From an uncultured Erysipelotrichaceae bacterium (GTDB lineage Bacteria > Bacillota_I > Bacilli_A > Erysipelotrichales > Erysipelotrichaceae), in contig CACZPD010000130.1 in the NCBI GenBank assembly GCA_902782955.1, forward strand, positions 1-30,293: a stretch of 30,293 nt of DNA, read 5' to 3'. The stretch's first letter is position 1; each line of letters begins with the position of its first letter. The notes beneath the pieces are model-generated. The model was not told the DNA's origin and did no database searches. It saw only the letters and a list, made by a program, of their open reading frames with translations. Position numbers and translations under genes: made by a program. Below are positions 1 to 7,175 of this stretch, piece after piece.

Positions 1-999
1 GAAGACATATGTATAACCGGCGACTTCCATGCTGTCTCCCGGGAACGCAAGCATGGATGACTGTTTCCCGTCTTCCATCAGCAGGAAAACGTAAACGGGG
101 TTTTCATATCTGCCGGACGTGGAGGTGACCAGCTGGGTGCCGTTCTCCGTTTCGACAAGGCCGGGATACAGGTTGTCGATCAGGATGCCGTTTTTACCGT
201 CTGCGGAAAGAAAATCCTGGCTTTCCACATAGAACTCGTCCTGATGACCTTCCTGATCCATGACACGGATCTTTCCTTTGGTCCCGTATGTCTGCTGGTA
301 TGTTTTATACTGGCCGAGGGATGCGGGGTGATTGACCGAAATCTCTGTCAGCCCGCTTTCCTTTCCGTCCGCGAGCTTGATATTGATCCTGCTCTTGAAA
401 TCAAGCTTTCCCGTCACATCGGTGATCGAGAAGGAATCCACATAGATCTCCGTTCCGTCTTCCAGAACGATCGACTCCTTCGGCATGCATGTCTCATCCA
501 GTATTCTCGGTGTGATCATTCCCAGCGCAAAGAAGACAACTGTCAGAAGTATGCCGATATGTGTGATAAATGTACCGTATCTCCCGAAACCGTTCTTATG
601 GTATACAGAAACATTGTTTTCTGTTTTCACCTGATATTTTCTGCGGTCCAGTTCCTGCTTCAGAAGACGCATGCCCTCTTCATCCAGCACAACTTCTTCT
701 TTTGCCTTTAGGGCACTGTCCAGAATATTCTCCTCATTGATGCGCCGGAAGCGGATCACGGAACAGAGGATCAGGTTCATGCACAGAAGAACGACGATCA
801 GAATAAAATACCAGCTTGTGAATACCCGGTCCAGCTGCAGCTTCAGGATCCACTGATAGGCTTTCGGATAGGCAGATACATAATACATGGCAGCGTTATT
901 CTGCGGAATAACACTGCCAATTACGGATACACCTGCCATGAGACCAAGTAAGATCATCCCGAAAGTCATCGACTTCAGAAATTGAAATAACTTTTTCAT
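1..999 (-). CDS. resB: ResB/Ccs1-family cytochrome c maturation protein (3' part beyond the left edge)
   Basis: The minus strand is open from an ATG at 999 to base 1, giving 333 codons with no stop, so the C-terminus lies outside the window. Membrane segments are visible at about residues 13-33 (ending in the ResB-like IGSVIPQ), 63-83 and 142-162, the last containing THIG with a conserved-looking histidine. A long hydrophilic extracytoplasmic part follows. ResB (Ccs1) with CcsA forms the system II machinery that delivers heme across the membrane and attaches it to CxxCH motifs. It starts 44 bp after nrfA on the same strand, which suggests it serves NrfA maturation. CcsA would be expected just outside the window. 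The family call is firm; dedication to NrfA is inferred from position. Confidence 0.85.
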   Translation of the reverse strand, partial: MKKLFQFLKSMTFGMILLGLMAGVSVIGSVIPQNNAAMYYVSAYPKAYQWILKLQLDRVFTSWYFILIVVLLCMNLILCSVIRFRRINEENILDSALKAKEEVVLDEEGMRLLKQELDRRKYQVKTENNVSVYHKNGFGRYGTFITHIGILLTVVFFALGMITPRILDETCMPKESIVLEDGTEIYVDSFSITDVTGKLDFKSRINIKLADGKESGLTEISVNHPASLGQYKTYQQTYGTKGKIRVMDQEGHQDEFYVESQDFLSADGKNGILIDNLYPGLVETENGTQLVTSTSGRYENPVYVFLLMEDGKQSSMLAFPGDSMEVAGYTYVF

Positions 1000-1007
1000 A
1001 GGCCCTC

Positions 1008-1036
1008 AAAAATGACCGTCCTTTTTCAAGGACGGT
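1008..1036 (-). terminator. Hairpin between nrfA and resB (attenuating terminator)
   Basis: On the minus strand a perfect 9-bp stem, ACCGTCCTT / AAGGACGGT, closes a GAAA tetraloop and is followed by CATTTTTG. It sits 6 bases past the nrfA stop and just before the resB start. The T-run is short and interrupted, so partial read-through is plausible. This would set resB expression below nrfA in one transcript. Confidence 0.6.
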
Positions 1037-1042
1037 TATTTA

Positions 1043-2338
1043 TTAACTTTTCAGATAAGAATTCGCTTCATCCAGATATTGCTGTGCAAGATCCAGACAA
1101 TGGTTGGTGAGTTTGGAGTTGTGTGCGCCTTCCGCATTCTCGACAAATACATAGTCCCAGAACCACTGGGCGCTTCTGCTTGCCATGCGGACTTTTTCCA
1201 GGTCTTCGTCGTTCAGGCTTCCTGCAGCCACGGCATCAGCGAGATCTTTATCAAGCTGTTCCAGTTTGTAGCCGAGTTCGTTTTCACGGTCTCTTGTGGC
1301 TGTCTGGATCGCCTTGACATCTCCGGCGAGATCCTTATGGCACTGGCTGCATGTGCTGTCGAGCAGTGCCTGGTTATCCAGCGGGGAAGTCCAGTTATGA
1401 TTTGTAAACTCTGTTCCGTCTTCAGCAGCCGTCTTGCCCATGTGGCAGTCCGCGCAGGTGAATGTTCCTGCATGTACGCTTCCTTCACCCATGAATGTTT
1501 CGAATTCAGGATGCTGAACTTTCAGTTTGCGGACACCGGTATCTTCATCGACCCAGTCAGCGAACATGTTGCCTTCTGCGTCAACGAGAGAGTTTTCATA
1601 TTCAAGACAGTCTTCCGGAGACATCTTTGCAAGACCGCGGTAGGAAACCGTAGTCGCCTTTGTTGCGGGATCAAAGTAGTACTCTGTATGGCACTGTGCG
1701 CAGCTCAGTGTCTGCGGTGCCACTTTTGCCAGGTCATCTCCCATCGCATCTGCCACATAGGTATGCGTCACATAGATGACTCCCGGTTCATTGGAATGGC
1801 AGTGGAAGCAGCCGAACGCATCTGTGATCTGTGTTTCCATATCTTCAAATGCCATTGCGTAAGCCGCATCACCGTCATTGAGTGCCTTTGCGGTGAAATC
1901 GGACGTTTTGCAGGTAAAGCAGTTTGCCAGCTTGTGCGGACGTCCTGTGCTCGTGACATCCTCGACAACATAAGTATGTCCGCGTGCACTTCCGTAATCG
2001 ATCGCAAATCCGTATCCTGCATAAAGCGTTTTGATATACGGGTTTTCTTCGATATAGTCAACGATCTCGCTGTTCTCGCTGTTCAGCATGTACGTCTGAT
2101 ATTCGTTTGGATACTGCTCCGCCCAGTCAGATGACTTGATCACCTGGATGCCTGTGCCCTTTTCAGCCACAAGCGCAGTTGCTTTTTCCGCTGCCGGTGT
2201 TTCCGGGGTCTGTTCAGGTTCCTTATCCGCAGCCGGTTTTGAACCGGATCCGGAAGGAGTCGCCATGCATCCCAGAGCAACCGCAGCCGCAAACAGCACC
2301 GCGATAAAAATTTTGCTTAAATTACTGTCATTTTTCAT
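1043..2338 (-). CDS. nrfA: Lipoprotein-type pentaheme cytochrome c nitrite reductase (ammonia-forming)
   Basis: The 431-residue protein reduces nitrite to ammonia with six electrons. Five heme sites are visible: CFTCK at 140-144 (the lysine-ligated catalytic heme typical of NrfA), CFHCH 177-181, CAQCH 213-217, CADCH 295-299 and CSQCH 330-334. Catalytic and calcium-site residues of the family appear present: R119 in RGH, E219-Y220 after heme 3, and K273, Q275, H276 in KVQHPE. The N-terminus is a hydrophobic signal with a lipobox-like ALGC (Cys24), then a Ser/Pro/Glu-rich linker, so it is probably anchored outside the membrane as a lipoprotein. I chose the ATG at 2338, which has AGGTGG six bases upstream; a GTG nine bases earlier overlaps that site. 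No NrfH gene is adjacent. resB follows downstream. Confidence 0.93.
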   Translation of the reverse strand: MKNDSNLSKIFIAVLFAAAVALGCMATPSGSGSKPAADKEPEQTPETPAAEKATALVAEKGTGIQVIKSSDWAEQYPNEYQTYMLNSENSEIVDYIEENPYIKTLYAGYGFAIDYGSARGHTYVVEDVTSTGRPHKLANCFTCKTSDFTAKALNDGDAAYAMAFEDMETQITDAFGCFHCHSNEPGVIYVTHTYVADAMGDDLAKVAPQTLSCAQCHTEYYFDPATKATTVSYRGLAKMSPEDCLEYENSLVDAEGNMFADWVDEDTGVRKLKVQHPEFETFMGEGSVHAGTFTCADCHMGKTAAEDGTEFTNHNWTSPLDNQALLDSTCSQCHKDLAGDVKAIQTATRDRENELGYKLEQLDKDLADAVAAGSLNDEDLEKVRMASRSAQWFWDYVFVENAEGAHNSKLTNHCLDLAQQYLDEANSYLKS

Positions 2339-2364
2339 GTTTACCACCTGTTGTTGTCAATTAC

Positions 2365-2393
2365 ATTGTAGGAAGTTTTCCTGTCAATGTCAA
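2365..2393 (-). promoter_or_regulatory. Sigma-A-type promoter of nrfA
   Basis: On the minus strand a TTGACA -35 (2388-2393) and a TACAAT -10 (2365-2370) are separated by exactly 17 bases, about 27 bases ahead of the nrfA start. A second TTGACA directly follows the first. No clear FNR- or Rex-type palindrome is seen around it. Confidence 0.75.
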
Positions 2394-2407
2394 AGCACCT
2401 TTTAGCC

Positions 2408-2995
2408 TTAAAAACTCTTGAGGATCGTTATTTCGACATGCGATCCCTCGATACTGATATGTACATCATCCGCAATGCTCGCGACGATGGATTTTTCCAG
2501 TTCATCCCACGCTTCGGATTCATCCTCCACGCCTTTTTTATACTTCTTCAGCGACCATTCATAGTTCTCGTTTCCGACGCTGTAGCCGCCCGGGCTTCCC
2601 ATGGACATCAGTTCCAGCGCCATCAGGGACGGACCTTCCGCATCTGGCAGAAGCGCGACCTCGATCATATTGCGGATCTTTCCCATAAAGCCTCTTGCGG
2701 CATCATTTTCATTCCTGCTGGAAACGGAAATGAGCTGATTATAGGATTCCTTATTCAGTTCCGGATCGGATTTCAGATGCAACGCAAAATCCTTTCCTTC
2801 CGCCTCGATCCAGTAATCCGCCTCAACTTCCCTGACGATACTGCGGACCATGCCGAGCAGTTCTTCAGCCAGCAGGCGCAGATGCAGATTCTCCTTGGGC
2901 TGCAGACCGCTTTCAGAACCTGTCTTTTCTGTCAATTCCAGCGCTTCTTCTATACCGAGTCCAGCACTCGTTACTTTGATTTCCTGTGTTTTCAT
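2408..2995 (-). CDS. ATP-binding (anti-sigma regulatory factor-like) protein
   Basis: The protein has 195 residues from the ATG at 2995, which follows a strong AGGAGG five bases upstream. It resembles a family of GHKL-type ATP-binding proteins found beside STAS anti-sigma-factor antagonists in gut Bacillota. Recognisable stretches are LHLRLLAEELLGMVR (N-box-like helix), AARGFMGKIR and the C-terminal WDELEKSIVASIADDV. In that family the kinase-like domain is thought to act in partner switching with an STAS protein, but the target here is unknown. The frame stays open upstream into what appears to be a truncated STAS domain. The transcript probably starts near 3192. nrfA, downstream, has its own promoter, so a functional link is not implied. 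Confidence 0.6.
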   Translation of the reverse strand: MKTQEIKVTSAGLGIEEALELTEKTGSESGLQPKENLHLRLLAEELLGMVRSIVREVEADYWIEAEGKDFALHLKSDPELNKESYNQLISVSSRNENDAARGFMGKIRNMIEVALLPDAEGPSLMALELMSMGSPGGYSVGNENYEWSLKKYKKGVEDESEAWDELEKSIVASIADDVHISIEGSHVEITILKSF

Positions 2996-3118
2996 TCTGT
3001 TCCTCCTGATATGCTTCAAAATTTCTTTCACCGTTTCACAGGCAGCCAGGATATTGAGCCGCCCTTCCGGTGCAATAACACTTTCGCTTCCGGAACCGGA
3101 ACGATTGATTTTCAGCAT
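2996..3118 (-). pseudogene. Probable truncated STAS (anti-sigma antagonist) domain remnant
   Basis: The frame directly upstream of the ATP-binding gene encodes about 41 residues beginning MLKINRSGSG, with the STAS-like signature APEGRLN near residues 16-22. STAS antagonists start this way (ML-I----G--L-IALEGRLD) but are about 100 residues long and carry a phosphorylatable serine in an ISSAG-like motif. Here the sequence runs straight into the AGGAGG of the next gene, and the central and C-terminal parts are missing. There is no good ribosome binding site for the fragment. It may be a deletion remnant, or a short in-frame N-terminal extension of the downstream protein. Confidence 0.4.
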
Positions 3119-3198
3119 ATTATGTCCGTTTCTTTCGTATATCCGGTTTATATAACCTGCATTCATATATGAAGGCAGACATGAACTATCCGTAATAT

Positions 3199-3228
3199 AT
3201 TATCCTTTTTCTGCCGCTGATTGTCCAA
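3199..3228 (-). promoter_or_regulatory. Possible promoter for the STAS remnant / ATP-binding gene
   Basis: TTGGAC (3223-3228) and GATAAT (3199-3204) lie 18 bases apart on the minus strand, about 80 bases upstream of the STAS-like ATG. The rest of 3119-3321 is AT-rich and shows no gene or other clear signal. Confidence 0.4.
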
Positions 3229-3321
3229 CAGAAAAGAATCTATTTCTTTCCCGCAGTTAACTTTCTGATTTTTTTCATAACTCTTTCAGGATCTTCAGAA
3301 GATTTTGCTTTCCCCTGCATC

Positions 3322-3341
3322 AAAAAAGCGGTTTTCACCGC
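3322..3341 (-). terminator. Intrinsic terminator after the PHP phosphatase
   Basis: The minus strand forms GCGGT-GAAA-ACCGC followed by six T residues, starting five bases after the phosphatase stop codon. Confidence 0.8.
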
Positions 3342-3346
3342 CTATG

Positions 3347-4213
3347 TCAGATTTTATGAAATGTCGGAATCATCCTGTCGAATGTGCAGATCTCATCAAT
3401 GCCGATTTCTTCTTTCAGGATCTTCATGGCATCATCCAGGTGATCACCGAGGTATGTCGTATTGTGGGCATCGGAGCCGATCGTCACGATCTTTCCGCCC
3501 AGATCTTTATATAGTTTCAGAATAGCCCTGCTCGGCTGGGTATCACTGAGACCGTAGTGCCAGGAGGACGTATTGATCTCGATGCCCTTACCGTCCGCAA
3601 TTGCCAGCTTGAGGATCTCCGCGATCATATCTTTGACATTTTCAAACGGGTAGATTCCCTGCAGGTCATATCTTACGAGCAGATCCAGATGGGCCAGGAC
3701 GCTGTAATGTTTGAAGACTTTCTGAACTTCATAGATCTCCCTGTAGTACTCTTCGTTATATTCCTTCTGTGTTTTTCCGCGCTGGAAATCCTGTGTCCAG
3801 AATTCCAGGTTGTTGACCTGGTGCATCGACAGCAGGGTAAAGTCCAGAATATCCCCGTACCTGTCCCACAGTTTTTCATACTGGGGAATCGTGATCGTCT
3901 GAATACCGAATTCCAGTCCCTGTCTGATCGTGATCTTTCCTTTGTAGATTTCCTTCATGCGGAGGATCTTGCCAAAGTATTCCGGGTAGTTGACATTGGC
4001 GCATGGATCCATCTGCGAAGGATCGGAGCTCATGCCGTCTCCCCCGCGGAAGGTGATATTTCCTTCGTCCCAGTCTTTCTTGATGCCGTAATCGATATGA
4101 TCCGTAAAACAGATCTCATCCAGTCCGATTTCGATCGCCCGTTCGATCTGGTTCTGCATCGGTTCTCTGGAATCGTCGCTGAATTCCGTATGAATATGAT
4201 AATCTGCGCGCAT
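3347..4213 (-). CDS. hisK: PHP-domain histidinol-phosphatase family protein
   Basis: This 288-residue protein starts at the ATG at 4213, behind an AGGAGG five bases upstream. It has the PHP metal-site pattern: HIH at residues 6-8, DH at 38-39, GLEFG with E101, H131 in SMHQV, H175 in LAHLD, and GSDAH with D248 and H250. Members of this family dephosphorylate L-histidinol phosphate in histidine synthesis, using a trinuclear metal centre in the cytoplasm. No other his gene is in the window, so the substrate is uncertain and another phosphoester is possible. The gene lies 37 bp after the unknown gene ending at 4251, separated from it by an attenuator-like hairpin. Confidence 0.8.
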   Translation of the reverse strand: MRADYHIHTEFSDDSREPMQNQIERAIEIGLDEICFTDHIDYGIKKDWDEGNITFRGGDGMSSDPSQMDPCANVNYPEYFGKILRMKEIYKGKITIRQGLEFGIQTITIPQYEKLWDRYGDILDFTLLSMHQVNNLEFWTQDFQRGKTQKEYNEEYYREIYEVQKVFKHYSVLAHLDLLVRYDLQGIYPFENVKDMIAEILKLAIADGKGIEINTSSWHYGLSDTQPSRAILKLYKDLGGKIVTIGSDAHNTTYLGDHLDDAMKILKEEIGIDEICTFDRMIPTFHKI

Positions 4214-4240
4214 ATAGCCTCCTTGTTTCAACAGATGAAA

Positions 4241-4268
4241 TAAAACCGGATCAGTCATTGGATCCGGT
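4241..4268 (-). terminator. Attenuator-like hairpin between the unknown gene and the PHP phosphatase
   Basis: On the minus strand ACCGGATC and GATCCGGT form an 8-bp stem around an 8-base loop, followed by TTTATTT. The stop codon of the upstream gene lies inside the stem and loop. The phosphatase start is 28 bases further on, with no room for a good promoter, so it probably depends on read-through. Confidence 0.5.
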
Positions 4269-4637
4269 GAAAATGCAAAGTACTTCCTTATCAAATACCG
4301 CAAAGAAAAGATCAAATACATTGAAGAACGGAGCAGTCCCGTTTCGGCCTTCCAGCCTGCGGACAGTTTTCTGCCAGTCTGCAATATCGTAGATACATTT
4401 CGCTTCTCCCGTCAGCGCCCGGATCTTGTCCGCCGCTTCCGCAGTTTTGTCTTCCGGCAGACATTCCGCCAGCCGTTCCTGCAGACTTTCATCCGTACGG
4501 GTGATCACCGGCCTGACATGAAACAGATTGCTGAAATCATACAGAAAACTGTGTTTCCGGAATCCGTAAACAGCGAAAATATCCTGATATTCATTCAGTA
4601 TTATTTCTGACTCTGTGTTTGAATACTTCCGTTCCAT
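4251..4637 (-). CDS. Protein of unknown function (128 aa)
   Basis: I do not recognise a family. The 128-residue product is soluble, mildly acidic and rich in aromatic residues, with no signal peptide or membrane segment. Its C-terminus (FFNVFDLFFAVFDKEVL) is strongly hydrophobic and probably forms the core of a compact domain. A helix-rich middle (about residues 55-95) has several Ala, Glu and Lys residues. The ATG at 4637 has no Shine-Dalgarno but lies six bases after a perfect TATAAT, so the mRNA is probably leaderless. It is followed by the PHP phosphatase on the same strand. Confidence 0.6.
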   Translation of the reverse strand: MERKYSNTESEIILNEYQDIFAVYGFRKHSFLYDFSNLFHVRPVITRTDESLQERLAECLPEDKTAEAADKIRALTGEAKCIYDIADWQKTVRRLEGRNGTAPFFNVFDLFFAVFDKEVLCIFTGSND

Positions 4638-4643
4638 GCACTT

Positions 4644-4673
4644 ATTATATCGTATGATCCCTTTTGTTTTCAG
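4644..4673 (-). promoter_or_regulatory. Promoter giving a leaderless mRNA for the 128-aa gene
   Basis: TATAAT occupies 4644-4649 on the minus strand, with a weak CTGAAA -35 at 4668-4673 (18-base spacer). Only six bases separate the -10 from the ATG at 4637, so the expected transcription start coincides with the start codon. Confidence 0.55.
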
Positions 4674-4690
4674 CGATTCCGAAAGCTTTT

Positions 4691-5212
4691 TTATTCCATC
4701 ACAGTCACGCGTTCCCGGTCATTTGTATCCGGCTGATGCGGTGCAGGCATTTCTTCCGGCATGCCGAGGGAAAGGATGCCGGTGATGCGGAATGCCGGTC
4801 CGAGTGACAGGATCTTCCTGACATTCTCTTCAGCGTCCCCTTCTTTTTCATCCTTCCGCAGATGGATCTGCACCCAGCAGCTCCCGACTCCTTCGTTGAC
4901 CGCTGCCAGGTGCATAAATGACAAGGCGATCGAAGTATCTTCCGCCCAGGTATCCGCGATCGAGCTGTCCGCTGCCGGAATAACGGCTGCGTCCGCGTTT
5001 TCCAGCATGGCTCCGCCTGCCTGCTTGACCATTGACAGTTTCTTCAGGATCTCCCTGTTCCGGACAACGATAAACCGGCATGGCTTCTGATTCCTGCTGG
5101 TCGGTGCTGATAATCCTGCCTGTACGATCCGCTCAAGTGAATCTGCCGGAACAGCCTCTCCGCTGTACCGTCGTACGCTTCTTCTTATTCTCACTACATC
5201 ATTGAATTCCAT
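4691..5212 (-). CDS. Nitroreductase-family flavoprotein
   Basis: This 173-residue protein begins MEFNDVVRIRRSVRRY, the typical FMN phosphate-binding arginine cluster of the nitroreductase fold. It continues with SAPTSRNQKPCRFIVV, a second FMN-contact region. The C-terminal part has GILSLGMPEE, near the usual G-x-P-x-E type end. Such enzymes use FMN and NAD(P)H to reduce nitro groups, quinones or enones as cytoplasmic homodimers; the natural substrate cannot be told from sequence. A GGAGG lies eight bases before the ATG. A TACAAT at 5235-5240 could be its -10, with a poor -35. It diverges from yhhN. Confidence 0.85.
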   Translation of the reverse strand: MEFNDVVRIRRSVRRYSGEAVPADSLERIVQAGLSAPTSRNQKPCRFIVVRNREILKKLSMVKQAGGAMLENADAAVIPAADSSIADTWAEDTSIALSFMHLAAVNEGVGSCWVQIHLRKDEKEGDAEENVRKILSLGPAFRITGILSLGMPEEMPAPHQPDTNDRERVTVME

Positions 5213-5300
5213 TATGAATTCCTCCGCTGATCTTATTGTATCGTTTTACCGTTTATTTGCATAAGACTGTGCTTCCGCCGTACACAGAATACAAAGCATA

Positions 5301-5309
5301 TGCCATAAT
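5301..5309 (+). promoter_or_regulatory. Extended -10 promoter giving a leaderless yhhN mRNA
   Basis: TGC-CATAAT is an extended -10 element ending six bases before the yhhN ATG at 5316. There is no convincing -35 and no Shine-Dalgarno between the box and the ATG. Confidence 0.5.
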
Positions 5310-5315
5310 GAATTT

Positions 5316-5933
5316 ATGAGGAACATTATCCTGATTCTGTTTGTACTTGCCGGCTTCACGGATATATGGTGCGCGGAGACACAAAAAAAAAGAATCATGA
5401 AACCTTTCCTGATGCCGCTTCTCGCTTTATGGTATTTCCTGTCTTCTTCAGGGCCGGATTACAGGATCATCGCAGGACTGTTTTTCGGCTGGCTGGGCGA
5501 TGTGATCCTTCTGAAGAAAAACAAAAAGAGAATTGCGGCAGGACTGGCGGCATTTTTCATGGGACATGTCATGTACATATTTGCCGTATTCCGTCCTGTG
5601 CAGTTCTCTTTATATATGGCTGCCGGTATTCTGATCTATTCTGCCTATATCCTTCTTGTCGTCAGGAAACTGTTTCCCTATGTGGGCAGAAAGATGCGGA
5701 TCCCTGTTTCCATCTATATCCTGATCATTTCGCTGATGAGTTTTCTGGCTTTTGTACGGGCTTCTGCCTATCCTTCCCTTCCGGTTTTCCTGATCTGGGC
5801 CGGCTCCGTCTTCTTCGTGATTTCGGATTCGATCCTTGCTTTTGCGTTTTTCCGGAAGAAGCGGGAACATCTGGTGATGGAGACGTATCTTGCGGCGCAG
5901 CTTCTGATCGTGCTTGGTTTCCTTTTCTCCTGA
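5316..5933 (+). CDS. yhhN: YhhN-family membrane protein (lysoplasmalogenase family)
   Basis: This 205-residue, highly hydrophobic protein has about seven to eight membrane segments. It carries YhhN/TMEM86 landmarks: GLFFGWLGDVILL near residues 53-66, MGHVMYIF near 81-88, GSVFFVISDSILA near 162-174 and METYLAAQLLIVLGF at the end. Mammalian members hydrolyse the vinyl-ether bond of lysoplasmalogens using conserved acidic residues; bacterial members are largely untested. The ATG lies six bases after an extended -10, so it is probably leaderless. Its last 209 bp overlap a convergent gene on the other strand. Anaerobic Bacillota often contain plasmalogens, which would fit, but that is inference. 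Confidence 0.8.
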   Translation: MRNIILILFVLAGFTDIWCAETQKKRIMKPFLMPLLALWYFLSSSGPDYRIIAGLFFGWLGDVILLKKNKKRIAAGLAAFFMGHVMYIFAVFRPVQFSLYMAAGILIYSAYILLVVRKLFPYVGRKMRIPVSIYILIISLMSFLAFVRASAYPSLPVFLIWAGSVFFVISDSILAFAFFRKKREHLVMETYLAAQLLIVLGFLFS

Positions 5934-7077
5934 CCGGTTTTTTCTTTTTTGTTTTCTCCCGTTCCGTGTTTTCTGTCATCCAGCGCAGGCTCCGGTTGTA
6001 TTTTACCAGCCTCTGGATCATCTGCCGGAGATGTTCTTTTTCAATAGTTCCTTCCTTCCGGTATTTTTTTAATGCCGGAAGCCGGCGCAGCTGAACGACT
6101 TCCTCTTTCATCTTCTGATAAGGTATGCCGTAGTGCTTCCCGCCGGAAGAGAACAGATAGATAAATGCATTTTCCGCATCACGGAAGATCGTTCCGACCG
6201 GATGATCAAATACATGATCTTCCATGAAGGAATTCTTTTCCTCCGCTGTTTTCATCTGTTTTTCCCTGCGTTCCTTTTCACTCTGCACGCGGCGGATCAT
6301 CGGCTCGACCTTATTGGTCAGATGTCCTTCCGGATCAAACATTTCGGGATGGTCAAACCGGTGCAGGACCTCCGGCATCAGGGAGTATGTCTCCCCGTTC
6401 CATTCTGCCTTGATCCTGCTTTTCCTGTTCCTGCTCAGTTCATACGCTTCCGCTTTTCCGTTTTTCAGCGCATGGACGTAATACAGTCTGTTTTCTTTCC
6501 GTATGACATCCCCTGCTTTGATGCGTACGCTGAGTTCAAAGCGCGGATGATTGTTCGGACTCAGTTTTTCCTGGTCCAGAATGGCATTCACGGCATACAT
6601 GTCACGGTTACGCAGACTGTCCAGCTTCGTGATGAGATAGTCTTTTTCAATAATATAATTCCGCAGAAGTTCGATGTAGCCGTCCTTCCACACATTGTAA
6701 TCTTCCGTGGACAGATAAAAGGAAAGCTGGTGGTCAACATTTTCGGGATTGGATGTACCGGTATAGGCAAAGAGAATGTTGTTTTCTTTTTTAACGACGA
6801 TATATGGGCGGTGTCTGTGATTTTCGGGAATCGATGATAGTTTTTCCGGTATCATAGGCATGACAGCGTCAATGATGTCACCGGGCTTTACAGAACGAAA
6901 CAGGGCTTCGCTGTCAACGCCGCGAAGCGACGGGACAAGCGAAACAAGATCTTCCCTGCCGGAAGATGTTTCTCTTTTCTCCGGCTGCTTTTCTTCTTCC
7001 TTTTCCAGCGACCGGATCCATCTGTCCAGTATATTCCGCGAAGAAATCAGTAAATCCAGTATGTAATTCTTTTTCAT
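5725..7077 (-). CDS. Unknown protein with PemK/MazF-like segment and very basic tail, overlapping yhhN
   Basis: The 450-codon frame starts at the ATG at 7077 behind AGGAGG (three-base spacing). Residues about 64-112 (VKPGDIIDAVMP ... HRPYIVV) resemble the beta-barrel start of PemK/MazF-like domains. Two similar short beta-rich stretches follow at about 185-230 and 293-325. A basic helical region precedes residue 381. Residues 382-450 lie antisense to yhhN and are rich in Lys, Arg, Ser, Pro and Gln, including RRRRSRPRSGK. No terminator or earlier stop is visible. The body is likely a real gene because it has a good ribosome binding site and no competing frame. I am unsure of its function and of whether the tail is conserved. 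Confidence 0.6.
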   Translation of the reverse strand: MKKNYILDLLISSRNILDRWIRSLEKEEEKQPEKRETSSGREDLVSLVPSLRGVDSEALFRSVKPGDIIDAVMPMIPEKLSSIPENHRHRPYIVVKKENNILFAYTGTSNPENVDHQLSFYLSTEDYNVWKDGYIELLRNYIIEKDYLITKLDSLRNRDMYAVNAILDQEKLSPNNHPRFELSVRIKAGDVIRKENRLYYVHALKNGKAEAYELSRNRKSRIKAEWNGETYSLMPEVLHRFDHPEMFDPEGHLTNKVEPMIRRVQSEKERREKQMKTAEEKNSFMEDHVFDHPVGTIFRDAENAFIYLFSSGGKHYGIPYQKMKEEVVQLRRLPALKKYRKEGTIEKEHLRQMIQRLVKYNRSLRWMTENTEREKTKKKKPVRRKGNQARSEAAPQDTSPSPDVPASSGKTQKQGSNPKSRRRRSRPRSGKPEGKDRQKPVQKPENSSAK

Positions 7078-7146
7078 AAACCTCCTGAAACAGTAATTAT
7101 TATTGCATATTCTTCATTTACGAAGAAGGAGAACGCCTTCCTTCCC

Positions 7147-7155
7147 TGCTATAAT
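7147..7155 (+). promoter_or_regulatory. Extended -10 promoter of the histidine phosphatase gene
   Basis: TGC-TATAAT forms a perfect extended -10 about 20 bases ahead of the ATG at 7176, leaving a short leader that contains the GGGAGG ribosome binding site. No good -35 is seen. Confidence 0.6.
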
Positions 7156-7175
7156 ACGGGAAAAGGGAGGTCATC

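Noticed and set aside
1079..2134. A 351-codon plus-strand frame rich in cysteine.
   Set aside because: It is antisense to nrfA; the real coding strand has five heme motifs and a good promoter and ribosome binding site.
5366..6094. A 242-codon plus-strand frame overlapping yhhN.
   Set aside because: It is the second frame of yhhN, which has clear family motifs; this frame is Cys/Arg/Phe-rich with no recognisable domain.
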